Of a DNA stretch of 32,742 nt, positions 23,522-32,732 are shown piece after piece (the first letter of the stretch is position 1; each line of letters begins with the position of its first letter). A program made the position numbers and the translations under genes. The notes under the pieces are model-generated. The model ran no database searches. It saw only the letters and a list, made by a program, of their open reading frames with translations, and was not told the origin of the DNA. The DNA lies in the NCBI GenBank assembly GCA_050258375.1, contig JBLMYQ010000042.1, forward strand, positions 1-32,742, given 5' to 3'. This DNA is from JBLMYQ01 sp050258375 (GTDB lineage Bacteria; Bacillota; Clostridia; Acetivibrionales; UBA4821).

Positions 23522-25501
23522 TTAATAATTTACTTTCTTGCTTGTATGATATACAACTAAATCCTCATCTTCAAAAAATATGCTTGTTTTTTCTTCAGTA
23601 TTTATATTTACTTTCATGTATTTTTCCATTAAGATTTTTGCCTTTTTCTCCATGACATATCTATTATTATAAAATCTATATGAATCATTTTTTGCTGTCA
23701 ATTTTTTTTCGTCTTTAGGCATAACAGCCCAAATAAGAAGCGGACTTTTCTCCACAAAAACAAATACGTTTTTTGTTTGCATCATAGAAATCAGGCTAGT
23801 TTTTCTATCCTCTGCTTTTTTCAAAGAAAAAATGTTTACTAAATTGCTGATTTCGTGATGAGCTCCATAACCTAAAACCAATGGATATTCTTCAACCGGA
23901 GAAACTATTGTCCATGAATTCGGTTTAAATCCGTCTCTAATTTGAATATACGCTTTTAATGCTGATTCGTATTGAAGCATCATAGGCTTGATTTCTTTAG
24001 GTGGAATAAACCAAGTAATTTGTACCAATGCAAAAATCACTGTACATATCTTAATTAACAATCTCATTTTTGGCTTTAAGAAATTTTGCGGGAACAATTC
24101 AATAAATTCATTTATGAGCAATGCAATTGTAACAAATGTTACTAATGTAAGCGCCATTGCAGTTCTTTCATAATAAATTATGCTTGGTAATCCATATGCT
24201 TTGTCATAATAAAGAATAAAAAGAATAAGCTGGCTAATAGAAAAACAAAGAATATAAAAATGTCTATGCAACAGCCTTTGCCTCCAAAGCATCCTTCCAA
24301 AAACGCAAAGCAATCCCAATAAAAAGGTATAGAAAATAACATTAGCAGCAAGAGAATTGTGCCAAATACTTTCATCCTTTATAGGATTAAAAGCCCCAAA
24401 AATAAAGCTTCTAAAGTCTATCCATCCATTATTACAGCTTAGAGCTGTATATAAATCCTTTAATTTTTGAAGCGATGCCATAGTTGTGGTGCTTCCATAC
24501 AGCAGCTTTTGTACTGCATCCCATATTATTAAAGGTAATGCACCGACTAAAGCTGTCGCTGACCCTATTCCAATTATCTTAATTATTGGTTTTGGCGAAG
24601 AAACCCTAAGTAATAAAGCAGACAATATAATTCCTATAAAACATAAAAAGGCTAAAAGTGCTACATTTGCATGAATTAGCAAGGCGTTGCATACGCATAT
24701 GAAAAAATATTTTTTATCAATTGTCTGTTTTTGGGTTAAATATCTACAAGCAAAGAATATAATGGGGAGAAAAAAAATCATTGAGTATTCCTGAGGAAGT
24801 GAAAGAATCTGTCTATAAAACACTCCCGGGAAAACTCCAAAGCTGTCTAACCCCGGTATTATAACCGCAAGTAGAGAAATATATCTGTTTCTTGTTAGCT
24901 CTAAGACAATTGCATAAAGCGTCAGCAAAACAACTGTTGATTGTATTGGTCCAAATAATCTTACAACGTCCATAGGATCTGTAAACGAAAGCTTATTAAT
25001 AATTCCTAATACCGCATAATAGCCTTGAGGGTAGAACGCGTTTGTAAAACAAATTCCATTCATAAAATCCTTAAGAAACAATATGTGAACAAAAGGATCA
25101 GAATAATATAAAGAAATCGATGAAAAAATCTTTTCTCCTCTTATATACAAGAAAACCACGAATAGACTTATAAATGAACCGCATAATAGCATTTTTTTTA
25201 AAGAAAATTTTAACATTATATTTTTAAAGTCAGCAACCCTTGTTTCTTCTACAAAATAATAAACAATAAAAATTATTAGTGGGAAAGTAATTAATATGTA
25301 AAGATAATTAAAGCACTTAAAAAAAGATAAAATACATCCCATAATCACCGAGCAAAACGTCCCGATGCAAAAGCCTTTTACAATCTTCAAGGATATAGCT
25401 TCTGCTTTCCTGCAAAAAATCAGTGGTATTATAAAAAAGATTGCGATAAACGGAATTGAAATTCTTAATAGTTGTTCTATATTATACGCTGTATTGTCCA
25501 A
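23522..25501 (-). CDS. Polytopic membrane protein, GT-C glycosyltransferase-like
   Basis: This 659-aa protein has about 12-13 hydrophobic helices over residues 10-495 and a soluble C-terminal domain of roughly 160 residues. After the third or fourth helix, a first large loop contains SLYYSDPFVHILFLKDF (130-146). An acidic residue (Asp135) at this place, followed by aromatic and His residues, is characteristic of GT-C enzymes that use lipid-linked sugars on the outer face. Fold class is inferred from this layout, and no family is certain. The start is a TTG (25501) with GGAGA seven bases upstream. It shares no operon with neighbours. It may modify wall or S-layer glycans. Confidence 0.55.
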   Translation of the reverse strand: MDNTAYNIEQLLRISIPFIAIFFIIPLIFCRKAEAISLKIVKGFCIGTFCSVIMGCILSFFKCFNYLYILITFPLIIFIVYYFVEETRVADFKNIMLKFSLKKMLLCGSFISLFVVFLYIRGEKIFSSISLYYSDPFVHILFLKDFMNGICFTNAFYPQGYYAVLGIINKLSFTDPMDVVRLFGPIQSTVVLLTLYAIVLELTRNRYISLLAVIIPGLDSFGVFPGVFYRQILSLPQEYSMIFFLPIIFFACRYLTQKQTIDKKYFFICVCNALLIHANVALLAFLCFIGIILSALLLRVSSPKPIIKIIGIGSATALVGALPLIIWDAVQKLLYGSTTTMASLQKLKDLYTALSCNNGWIDFRSFIFGAFNPIKDESIWHNSLAANVIFYTFLLGLLCVFGRMLWRQRLLHRHFYILCFSISQLILFILYYDKAYGLPSIIYYERTAMALTLVTFVTIALLINEFIELFPQNFLKPKMRLLIKICTVIFALVQITWFIPPKEIKPMMLQYESALKAYIQIRDGFKPNSWTIVSPVEEYPLVLGYGAHHEISNLVNIFSLKKAEDRKTSLISMMQTKNVFVFVEKSPLLIWAVMPKDEKKLTAKNDSYRFYNNRYVMEKKAKILMEKYMKVNINTEEKTSIFFEDEDLVVYHTSKKVNY

Positions 25502-25624
25502 AAACTGTCTCCGTAGAAATATTTATTTAAGAATATATTATTATTTTAAGAACGGCTTTGTTAATAAAGATACCATAATTAATAAAAAATCATATTATAA
25601 TAACAAAAACAAGAGGATGATTTT

Positions 25625-26353
25625 ATGGAAAAAATAATATGTATAAACCCTGGGCATGGAGGCAGCGACCCCGGTGCTTCCGCTTCTGGAATCAATGAGA
25701 AGGATATTAATCTTTTAATTTCACTATATCAAGAAAAAAGATTTACTGAATTAGGTTGGAAAGTTATTCTTACCCGGAGCAGCGATGTAAATTCTTCACT
25801 CAGCGATTCCGCCAAAATAGTTCTTTCTTCCAAAGCCCCAATCTGTCTCAGCAACCATTGTAATGCTGCTTCTAGCGCTGATGCTTCCGGCTTTGAGGCA
25901 ATATACAGCCTTAAATCAGATGGAAAGCTTGCGAAAATGATATTTGATAATATTGTAAGCACTGGAATAATGAAGGGAAGAAGCATTTACACGAGAGAAA
26001 GTACACAATCTCCTAATCAGGATTATTTTTTCATAATCAGAGAGACTCCTGGGATTGAAACAATAATAATTGAATATGGCTTCATGACAAATGCCGGAGA
26101 TTTACAAAATTTATTAGACCCAAATAAGCATTCACAGCTAGCCGAAGCTGTAGTAAAAGCAGTATGCAGCTTTTCCGGAGCTGCTTACACACCTCCTATA
26201 CAAGACCCTGACGCATGGAAAAAAGCAGATATTGACGAGCTTGCAAAAGCCGGTCTAATAAGTAATCCGGATTATTGGAAACAAAGAGTTAACGAAAGCA
26301 TGCCCGTGTGGGCAACAATGGCGCTGGTCAATCGCTTGAGGAAAATGGATTAA
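25625..26353 (+). CDS. N-acetylmuramoyl-L-alanine amidase (Amidase_3)
   Basis: This 242-aa zinc enzyme cleaves the amide bond between MurNAc and L-Ala in peptidoglycan. The zinc ligands are visible as His11 (NPGHGGSDPGA), Glu25 (GINEKDI) and His78 (LSNHCNAASS), and the catalytic Glu149 in IIIEYGFMTN. Residues about 190-242 form a short C-terminal region (DPDAWKKADIDELAKAGLI, PVWATMALVNRLRK) often seen in phage-type amidases. There is no signal peptide, so it is either a phage-derived endolysin needing a holin or is exported another way. No prophage genes surround it. AGAGG lies eight bases before the ATG. Confidence 0.9.
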   Translation: MEKIICINPGHGGSDPGASASGINEKDINLLISLYQEKRFTELGWKVILTRSSDVNSSLSDSAKIVLSSKAPICLSNHCNAASSADASGFEAIYSLKSDGKLAKMIFDNIVSTGIMKGRSIYTRESTQSPNQDYFFIIRETPGIETIIIEYGFMTNAGDLQNLLDPNKHSQLAEAVVKAVCSFSGAAYTPPIQDPDAWKKADIDELAKAGLISNPDYWKQRVNESMPVWATMALVNRLRKMD

Positions 26354-26434
26354 AATCCTCAAAGGAGGCTCAATATATAGCAAAACTAATTCAAGCAAAG
26401 TACCGCAGAGTTCTTTCAGCTTTGCAGGAAATTA

Positions 26435-26477
26435 AAATTAGAGACCAACCTAAAACTTAGTTAGTCTCTAATTTTTT
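26435..26477. terminator. Strong bidirectional intrinsic terminator
   Basis: AAATTAGAGAC (26435-26445) and GTCTCTAATTT (26464-26474) form an 11-bp perfect stem, with a T-run on the + strand (TTTTTT) and TAATTTTAATTT on the - strand. It separates the amidase from the convergent rhs/immunity pair. Confidence 0.85.
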
Positions 26478-26491
26478 AGTATTGAAGCTTT

Positions 26492-26989
26492 TTATTTGTT
26501 TTCTACATCAAAATAAAGAACGCCATTTATTATATCTAAATAAAACTCACCAATAAATGCTTCCGTTTTAGTAATATCAGAAAATTGCTTATTATAGCAC
26601 CAATTAAATGTTGTAAACCCTGTCACTTTCGGGTCTATTCCTTCTGGCAAAATAACATTTGTCGGTTTCCAATCATATTTCTCTCTTGTTTCTTTAAAAG
26701 AATCTTCGCTTAAAACTATAAACCCCTTCATCCAGTAACAAGTAGGACCAAAATTAGTTTTTCCAATCGTATTCGCTTTCCAATAGCAAGTTTTAAAGTT
26801 TTTAATCGTAGGAAACCGTTTAGTTATTGGACTAGTCTCTGTTTTCAATGGTACTTTATCAGCATTTTTCCCCTGTTCAGGATTATCTGCCAATCTAATT
26901 ATAAGTATTGTACCTATAATAAAAACAGCAAAAACAGATAATAAAATTGTTCCTTTTTTATGAGTAAATAATTCAAGCAAATTACTCAT
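26492..26989 (-). CDS. Membrane-tethered protein, candidate immunity partner of the YD-repeat toxin
   Basis: This 165-aa protein has a short cytoplasmic head, a membrane helix (about 13-34, GTILLSVFAVFIIGTILII), a charged linker and an outside domain of about 110 residues with several Trp/Cys/Tyr residues (KTCYWKANTIG, TCYWMKGF, FNWCYNK). No known family is recognised. Its ATG begins directly after the TGA of the YD-repeat protein, with GGAGGTGG just upstream inside that gene, so the two are translated together. A small gene placed directly behind a polymorphic toxin is normally the immunity gene. An outward-facing anchor would fit a toxin that acts in the wall or membrane. This role is inferred from position. 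Confidence 0.5.
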   Translation of the reverse strand: MSNLLELFTHKKGTILLSVFAVFIIGTILIIRLADNPEQGKNADKVPLKTETSPITKRFPTIKNFKTCYWKANTIGKTNFGPTCYWMKGFIVLSEDSFKETREKYDWKPTNVILPEGIDPKVTGFTTFNWCYNKQFSDITKTEAFIGEFYLDIINGVLYFDVENK

Positions 26990-29900
26990 TCATCGTCCAC
27001 CTCCGTTAAGATCTGAAGCACTACAGGAATTATTAGTTTTCCATATAATTGTTTTGGTATATGAACCATATGTCTTAAACTCTTTTGCCCAACCTAATTC
27101 AGCGAACCTACCATTTACAGCATCTGGGGTTCCAGAAGCAATGTCTGCTTGCCCAGGATTAAAATTGTACATATCTTCCATATAAAATGTCACCACCATT
27201 GTTGCTAATCCGTTTTTGGGATTAATACTTACTTTTCCATATCCAAAAACATTGTGTGCACCTACAGTTTTCTGCCAATTTTCAGATGTACCGTTTGGTA
27301 CAGCTTGAAGACCACCTATCATTTCAAATGAAGTATTACCCCCGTTTAAATAAATAGAGTTCACGGTATTCTTCATTATTGAAATTTCATTATCAATATA
27401 TTTCTTTATCGTCTGGTCTTCGTTATAAGCCCTAGCATAATCAACTTTCATGCTAGTTCCTGTGTTACTTCTGTAATGATTATACATGTCTGATGCATCC
27501 TTCAACCATGGAACAAAACTTGCTACCCAAGCTTTTACTCCCCAATCGTCCCAACTTTTTTTATCTGCCTTTGTAGCAATAGCATTTGGATTATACACAA
27601 ACCCTTTATCATGTTTAAATTCAGGTGCCATATTTAATCCACCAATAGCATACTCTGCATTGCCGCTTGGATCTACAAATACCAAAGGATTATTCGCACA
27701 ATACACATACCAGTTCAAGCTCTGCGGGTCAGTAACCAATCCTTTATAGCTGTCCTCGCTCACAAACCTTCCAACCTCAGGCATATAATATCTTGCCTGT
27801 GCATACATAAGCCCTGTTGCCATGTCATGCTGGTAACCCGTAAATCCGAATATGTTATCCCTACACTTAAGCTCACTTATCATGGTTACCGGAAGAGGCT
27901 TGCCAAATGCATCATAGCTGTATACCACTTTTGTCTTCCCTTTTTCGTCCGTCAACCTTACAGGACTTCCTATTTCATCCTGCAAATAGTACATTGTTTG
28001 AGCTTTCTTTGACAATGTATCTACACTTATTGCATCCAGTCCGTAGGTGTATCTTTGGGATTTATCCTTCTCTTCTTCTACCATCAGCACATTATTGTAT
28101 GGTGAGGTCACATCATTGATATAATTATACTCTTTTTTGAAATTAATTCCATCAAACAGAGTCCCACAAAGCTCTTTCAGCTCCTTGTCCAAGCAATTCA
28201 GCTTACCTGCTGTTGGTATGTTTAGCTTTGGCAGCTCTACTGACATTTTGATTCTTCTGCCATCTCCGTCATATTCGAATTTTGACAATATTCCGAATTT
28301 GTTTTTTGCCCCAATCATTTTATTTGTATCGTCAAATTCATACTGCCCTATAGTTCTGCCGTCACTTACCGCCTTTACAAGATTGCCTCTTTCATCATAC
28401 TCCATTGTTACCGGCTTGTTTACCAACGTGCCGGCTATTATCTCCCCCTTGCCGTTTATTTCAATCAACCTGTTCTGGCTGTCGTATTTGTAATCCACTG
28501 CATTTACAAATATCCCAGGCTTTGTCCAGTTTTCTTTTCTGACTCTGTTTCCTAAATTGTCATAGAAATACTTTTCTTCTGTAAGGTTTGGCTTTTTTAT
28601 ATCTATGAGTTGATTCAGGCTGTCATATTTATATTGGGTCTTTCCTTCTGTCTCATCAGCTATTACTGCCAGACCACAGCCGTATTTTTTCCGTTCAACG
28701 GCAGTTTTGTTTCCAACCGGGTCATAGCTATAGCTGTATTTGTTTATAATTTTCCCTGCTGCATCATAATCCGTCATCGCCGTAAGCCTTGATAATGCAT
28801 CATATGTATTTTCTGTTTTTATTCCATTCGGCAACAGCTTCTGAATCAGATTGCCTGCTGGATCATAGCTGTATGCAGTAACCTTTCCTTGTGCATTGTT
28901 TACCTTTGAAAGTCTTCCCATTGAATCATAATCATAGCTTACAATACTTCCGTCAGGGTATTTTATACTTTTCTTTTCTCCGAGCTTTCCCCATGTGTAT
29001 TCTGTTGCTCTATTCTTATAATCAGTTATTTTATTGATTCTTCCAAGTACATCCAGCTCATAGCTTGTTTTCCCATTCCAATCAGTCATACTGGTTATCT
29101 GGTCTAACAGATTGTATTCATATTCAACTTTTTTACCACTGTTATACCCTATTTTTGACAGGTTATTAACCGCATCATATTCATATTTAGTTACAAGTCC
29201 ATCCCTGTCGGTTTTTGAAACCATATTTCCGTTTGAATCATAGCTGTATACGGTTATTTTGCTTGCCGGATTGGTTTCTTCGATTAACAATCCACGCTTA
29301 TCATACTTATACTTTGTGACAAGCTCAATATTTTCCGCAGTATAACTGCTTCCTGCTTTTTTCTTCATCCCATTTATGGTTTCTTGCGAAACTCCGGCAT
29401 ACTGATGCACCTCAATTAGATTACCTACCGAATCATATACATATTTTGTTTTTCCGCCTTTTGCATCAATTACTTCTGCAAGCCTGTCAAGAGAATCATA
29501 TCCATAGCTTGTCCTGTTTCCGTTTTCATCAATTAATGCCGACACTTTCCCGGAAGCAGTATATTCCAGCTTCTTTTTATATCCTAATACATTTTTAATG
29601 CTTGCCAACCTGTCATTTGCATCATAATCGTATTGTACAGCGTTTCCGTTTTGATCAACGTATTTTGTAAGATTTCCGTTTCTATCATATTCCAGCCTTT
29701 CTATGCTTCTATCCGGCTTTGTTACTTTTATAACTTTTCCGTTGTTATTATACTCATATCCTGTTACTCTTCCATTTGGATCAGTAATACTTTCCACCAA
29801 ACCTATATCATTATATGAATATTTGGTTTCATCTCCGGCCTGATTAGTAAAGCTTACAAGCTGTCCTGCCATATCGTATTTATATTCAGAAGCTCCATTA

Positions 29901-32620
29901 AGAGCGTCAATAACCTTTTTTATCTTTCCATCATACCGATATTCAAACCCTGTTTGTGCCCCTTTGGCACTTACAGCTGCGGTGATTCTATTCAATGCAT
30001 CATAGCTGTAACAGGTTGAATTGCCAAGCGGATCGCTTTCTTTGATAATATTGCCGTTATTGTCATATTCATATGCTTTTGTATTTTCTTCTTCATCAGT
30101 AACCGATTCAAGTTCATTTGCAAGGTTATACTTATAGCTTATGGTGCTTTCATCCGGCTTTGTTATTTTTACAAGCTTCCACATGCTGTCATATTCGTAT
30201 CTGGTTACCCCTCCCAAGGAATCTGTTTTTTCTGAAAGCTTACCGACACTGTTGTATTTATACTCCGTGGTTCTTCCTTCCTGGTCTGTTTCTTTTTTTA
30301 GAAGACCTCTTTCATCATATAATGCAACTATGTTTGTTCCATCAGGATAAGTTACCTTCTTTACCTTTCCTGATGCTGTATAATCATATTCAATTACATT
30401 TCCGTTTGGCTTTGTAATTGCTGTTACTCTATTTAACCCATCATATGAATAAACCGTAATATTTCCTTCCGGATCTGTTACCTCAATCGGATTTCCTTTT
30501 CCATCATATTCAAAAGCTGTCACAGAACCATTCGGAAGTATTATTTTTTCCGGCAGTCCTTGATTGTTATACTGCATTTCCAATTCCCTTCCAAGAGGGT
30601 CTTTTGCTGTCAGCATATTACCTTTTTCATCATAGGTATAGATATTTTCACTTCCGTCAGGATTTTTAAGGGAAGTTATTTTGTTGTTACTGTCATAGGT
30701 ATATTCGGTTATGTCTCCTATAGGATTTGTTTCCCTTGTTATGTTCCCGTTTGCATCATATTCGTAATAATATGTATTTCCGTTTTTATCAGTAAAGGCT
30801 GTAATCTGATTATTCTGGTCAAATACCAGTATTTCCGAACCGTTTACATATGTTCTTTGGTATACCCGGTTATCTTCATCACGTACATATGATACCTTCG
30901 CACCATTTCTGTCCGTATAATTGGTTGTAAGCGCTTCATCATCATAGCTAAAAAAACACGCACTTCCATCTGCCATTATCTGCTTTGTTACACGACCTTT
31001 GTCATCATAAATATTCTGAATCTTTATGTTCCCTAATGGGTCTATCGTCTTGGTGATTCTGTTCTTATCATCATATTCATAACTGTTTATACTACCATCT
31101 GTATTCTTTACGCTTGTAAGCACATTGCCATTATATCCGTATTCTACAGTTCTTCCTTCAGAATCCGAAAGGCTCTTTAAAAGCTTTCCCTGATATTGAA
31201 AGCTAATATAACCACATCTGCTTTCTGCTTTTATCAGCTTGTCTCCATCATAGGTGAATATTGTCCTGTCACCTTTGATGTTTTCTATTTGAGTTAGCTG
31301 ACCTAATGGATTGAAAATATATGTCAGTCCGTTTTTCTCAGTAAGCTTAAAGCTTCCGTCATCAAGCCTGCCTATATTTGTATATTTTCCGGGTTTGCCA
31401 TACCATACCCCATCATCGCCATGTATGAAATCCTCTGTGTGTCCATCTTCAAAGGTTATTCTGCATCTTCTGCTGCTGACCGCTTTTAATTTTATCTCAT
31501 AGCTGTGATGCCATTTTGCACCTAAGCTTCCTTCCCATGTATCCATGGAATTATAGAACCTCGTCAGCTGAACTGGATTATTGCCGCCAATTTCCATGTC
31601 CTTTTTCTGCATATAGTAATTGCCGTTTACAACATTTACAGGGTCTCCTGCCGCACATGAAGTTCCATCATCAATTGCTTCTTCTCCCAGACTTCCGGAA
31701 ATATTAGAATTTACACTCGATGTGTAAGCAACACGGTAAGCATAAGCAATCAAATCATCAAAGGCTTTTCTTCCAAATGTTCCATAGCCGTCATAACCCA
31801 TACGGTAAGCCCAACTGAATTCCCATGTAAGCCCTGAGGCAATAACAAGCCCATCGCCTATTGGATATTCGACAAGGGTTGGCTTGCTTAGGCTCCCGGC
31901 ATGAAAAATTATCTTCGAATCATATGGTAAAGAACTTGCATCAAAGCATCTATGGCTTGTGTAATTATTGTATAAATCACTGTTTCTTAGAACATTTCTA
32001 TCTGTCAACTCACCGGTTACTACTGGATGGTTTGGCTCATTTATATAATTGTAGTAGCTATAATTTACAGGCTGCAGCCTTACATCTCCCGGAATCAACA
32101 AATCGCTGTAACCGCTTCCCCATCCAGCGTCACAAATCCCGTATAGAAGCGTTCCCCCATTCATTACATAACGCTCAAGCTTTGTCCTTATTGTTGAAAG
32201 CTTTCTGTAAAAATAATTATTTTGGTCATTTGCTACTATTATCAGTTTATAGTTTTCAAACTCAATATTTTCTGCTGATTCAATAGTTATCTTATCAAAA
32301 TTCAATCCGAGGTTGTTAAGCATTTGCTGGTTTGAGCTTGTATTCCAAGGACTGGCATTCTGTATCAATAGCACATCCCTTTGAACAGGAACTGCCTCTC
32401 GCATCATCATATTTTTATTCTCTGCACGATTGCCATATACATCTTCATAAACAGCTTCACTTACAGATTCATCCAGTTCACTTTCAGGTCGATGCGCCGA
32501 ATCAAAAACATTCTCCCCTAATATTTGATTTTTACTTGCAAAAATATTTGCTGGTATTAGCTGTACAAACATTATCAGGATTAATAATAGAGACATACTT
32601 TTTTTACATTTTGTTTTCAT
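26990..32620 (-). CDS. Secreted YD-repeat (Rhs-like) polymorphic toxin
   Basis: This 1876-aa protein has a Sec signal peptide (cleavage near NIFA-S, residue 28). Residues about 75-300 resemble a class I glutamine-amidotransferase-like fold (LLIVAND region, LLYGICDAGWGSG). A DUF6531-like start follows at about 325 (DPVNVVNGNYYMQKKD), then several dozen YD repeats (about 400-1510). The Rhs-associated core comes next (YYLQDEIGSPVRLTD, GRFVSEDSY), closing with NPLVFVDPSGNA, which fits the PxxxxDPxG border of the shell. The last 222 residues (1655-1876) are the variable toxin domain, with MEDMYNFNPGQADIASG and FAELGWAKEFKTYG, not firmly assigned. AAGGAGGAG precedes ATG 32620. Contact-dependent or wall-attached killing, or adhesion, is the family role. 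Confidence 0.88.
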   Translation of the reverse strand: MKTKCKKSMSLLLILIMFVQLIPANIFASKNQILGENVFDSAHRPESELDESVSEAVYEDVYGNRAENKNMMMREAVPVQRDVLLIQNASPWNTSSNQQMLNNLGLNFDKITIESAENIEFENYKLIIVANDQNNYFYRKLSTIRTKLERYVMNGGTLLYGICDAGWGSGYSDLLIPGDVRLQPVNYSYYNYINEPNHPVVTGELTDRNVLRNSDLYNNYTSHRCFDASSLPYDSKIIFHAGSLSKPTLVEYPIGDGLVIASGLTWEFSWAYRMGYDGYGTFGRKAFDDLIAYAYRVAYTSSVNSNISGSLGEEAIDDGTSCAAGDPVNVVNGNYYMQKKDMEIGGNNPVQLTRFYNSMDTWEGSLGAKWHHSYEIKLKAVSSRRCRITFEDGHTEDFIHGDDGVWYGKPGKYTNIGRLDDGSFKLTEKNGLTYIFNPLGQLTQIENIKGDRTIFTYDGDKLIKAESRCGYISFQYQGKLLKSLSDSEGRTVEYGYNGNVLTSVKNTDGSINSYEYDDKNRITKTIDPLGNIKIQNIYDDKGRVTKQIMADGSACFFSYDDEALTTNYTDRNGAKVSYVRDEDNRVYQRTYVNGSEILVFDQNNQITAFTDKNGNTYYYEYDANGNITRETNPIGDITEYTYDSNNKITSLKNPDGSENIYTYDEKGNMLTAKDPLGRELEMQYNNQGLPEKIILPNGSVTAFEYDGKGNPIEVTDPEGNITVYSYDGLNRVTAITKPNGNVIEYDYTASGKVKKVTYPDGTNIVALYDERGLLKKETDQEGRTTEYKYNSVGKLSEKTDSLGGVTRYEYDSMWKLVKITKPDESTISYKYNLANELESVTDEEENTKAYEYDNNGNIIKESDPLGNSTCYSYDALNRITAAVSAKGAQTGFEYRYDGKIKKVIDALNGASEYKYDMAGQLVSFTNQAGDETKYSYNDIGLVESITDPNGRVTGYEYNNNGKVIKVTKPDRSIERLEYDRNGNLTKYVDQNGNAVQYDYDANDRLASIKNVLGYKKKLEYTASGKVSALIDENGNRTSYGYDSLDRLAEVIDAKGGKTKYVYDSVGNLIEVHQYAGVSQETINGMKKKAGSSYTAENIELVTKYKYDKRGLLIEETNPASKITVYSYDSNGNMVSKTDRDGLVTKYEYDAVNNLSKIGYNSGKKVEYEYNLLDQITSMTDWNGKTSYELDVLGRINKITDYKNRATEYTWGKLGEKKSIKYPDGSIVSYDYDSMGRLSKVNNAQGKVTAYSYDPAGNLIQKLLPNGIKTENTYDALSRLTAMTDYDAAGKIINKYSYSYDPVGNKTAVERKKYGCGLAVIADETEGKTQYKYDSLNQLIDIKKPNLTEEKYFYDNLGNRVRKENWTKPGIFVNAVDYKYDSQNRLIEINGKGEIIAGTLVNKPVTMEYDERGNLVKAVSDGRTIGQYEFDDTNKMIGAKNKFGILSKFEYDGDGRRIKMSVELPKLNIPTAGKLNCLDKELKELCGTLFDGINFKKEYNYINDVTSPYNNVLMVEEEKDKSQRYTYGLDAISVDTLSKKAQTMYYLQDEIGSPVRLTDEKGKTKVVYSYDAFGKPLPVTMISELKCRDNIFGFTGYQHDMATGLMYAQARYYMPEVGRFVSEDSYKGLVTDPQSLNWYVYCANNPLVFVDPSGNAEYAIGGLNMAPEFKHDKGFVYNPNAIATKADKKSWDDWGVKAWVASFVPWLKDASDMYNHYRSNTGTSMKVDYARAYNEDQTIKKYIDNEISIMKNTVNSIYLNGGNTSFEMIGGLQAVPNGTSENWQKTVGAHNVFGYGKVSINPKNGLATMVVTFYMEDMYNFNPGQADIASGTPDAVNGRFAELGWAKEFKTYGSYTKTIIWKTNNSCSASDLNGGGR

Positions 32621-32643
32621 TCCTAATTCTCCTCCTTAAAATT

Positions 32644-32692
32644 AAAAAAATAAAACCCGCCACCATTTTTGTTATTTATGATGTTCGAGTTT
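32644..32692 (-). terminator. Terminator-like hairpin in the leader of the YD-repeat gene
   Basis: On the - strand AAACTCG (32692-32686) pairs with CGGGTTT (32659-32653), with CATC/GGTG pairs inside, and a run ending in TTTTTTT (32650-32644) follows. The ribosome binding site starts only 6 bases later, so no promoter can fit between. Transcripts entering the gene must cross it, so attenuation is possible. It may instead end a gene lying beyond the window edge. Confidence 0.5.
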
Positions 32693-32726
32693 CTCTCTAT
32701 TTTATAAATTCAATCCCGATTAATTT

Positions 32727-32732
32727 ATTATA
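32727..32732 (-). promoter_or_regulatory. Possible -10 box for the YD-repeat gene
   Basis: A perfect TATAAT on the - strand lies 107 bases upstream of the start. Any -35 element lies outside the window, so this is tentative. Confidence 0.25.

Noticed and set aside
26354..26460. AAAGGAGG at 26361-26368 and a helical-looking frame, 26305-26460, in -1 relative to the amidase
   Set aside because: No ATG, GTG or TTG stands at proper distance from the AAAGGAGG. The GTG that opens the frame has no ribosome binding site, and the region ends in the shared terminator. It may be a remnant.
27650..31500. Many short repeats and several + strand ORFs across the YD region
   Set aside because: They are explained by the YD repeats on the - strand. 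The + strand ORFs lack ribosome binding sites and family features.
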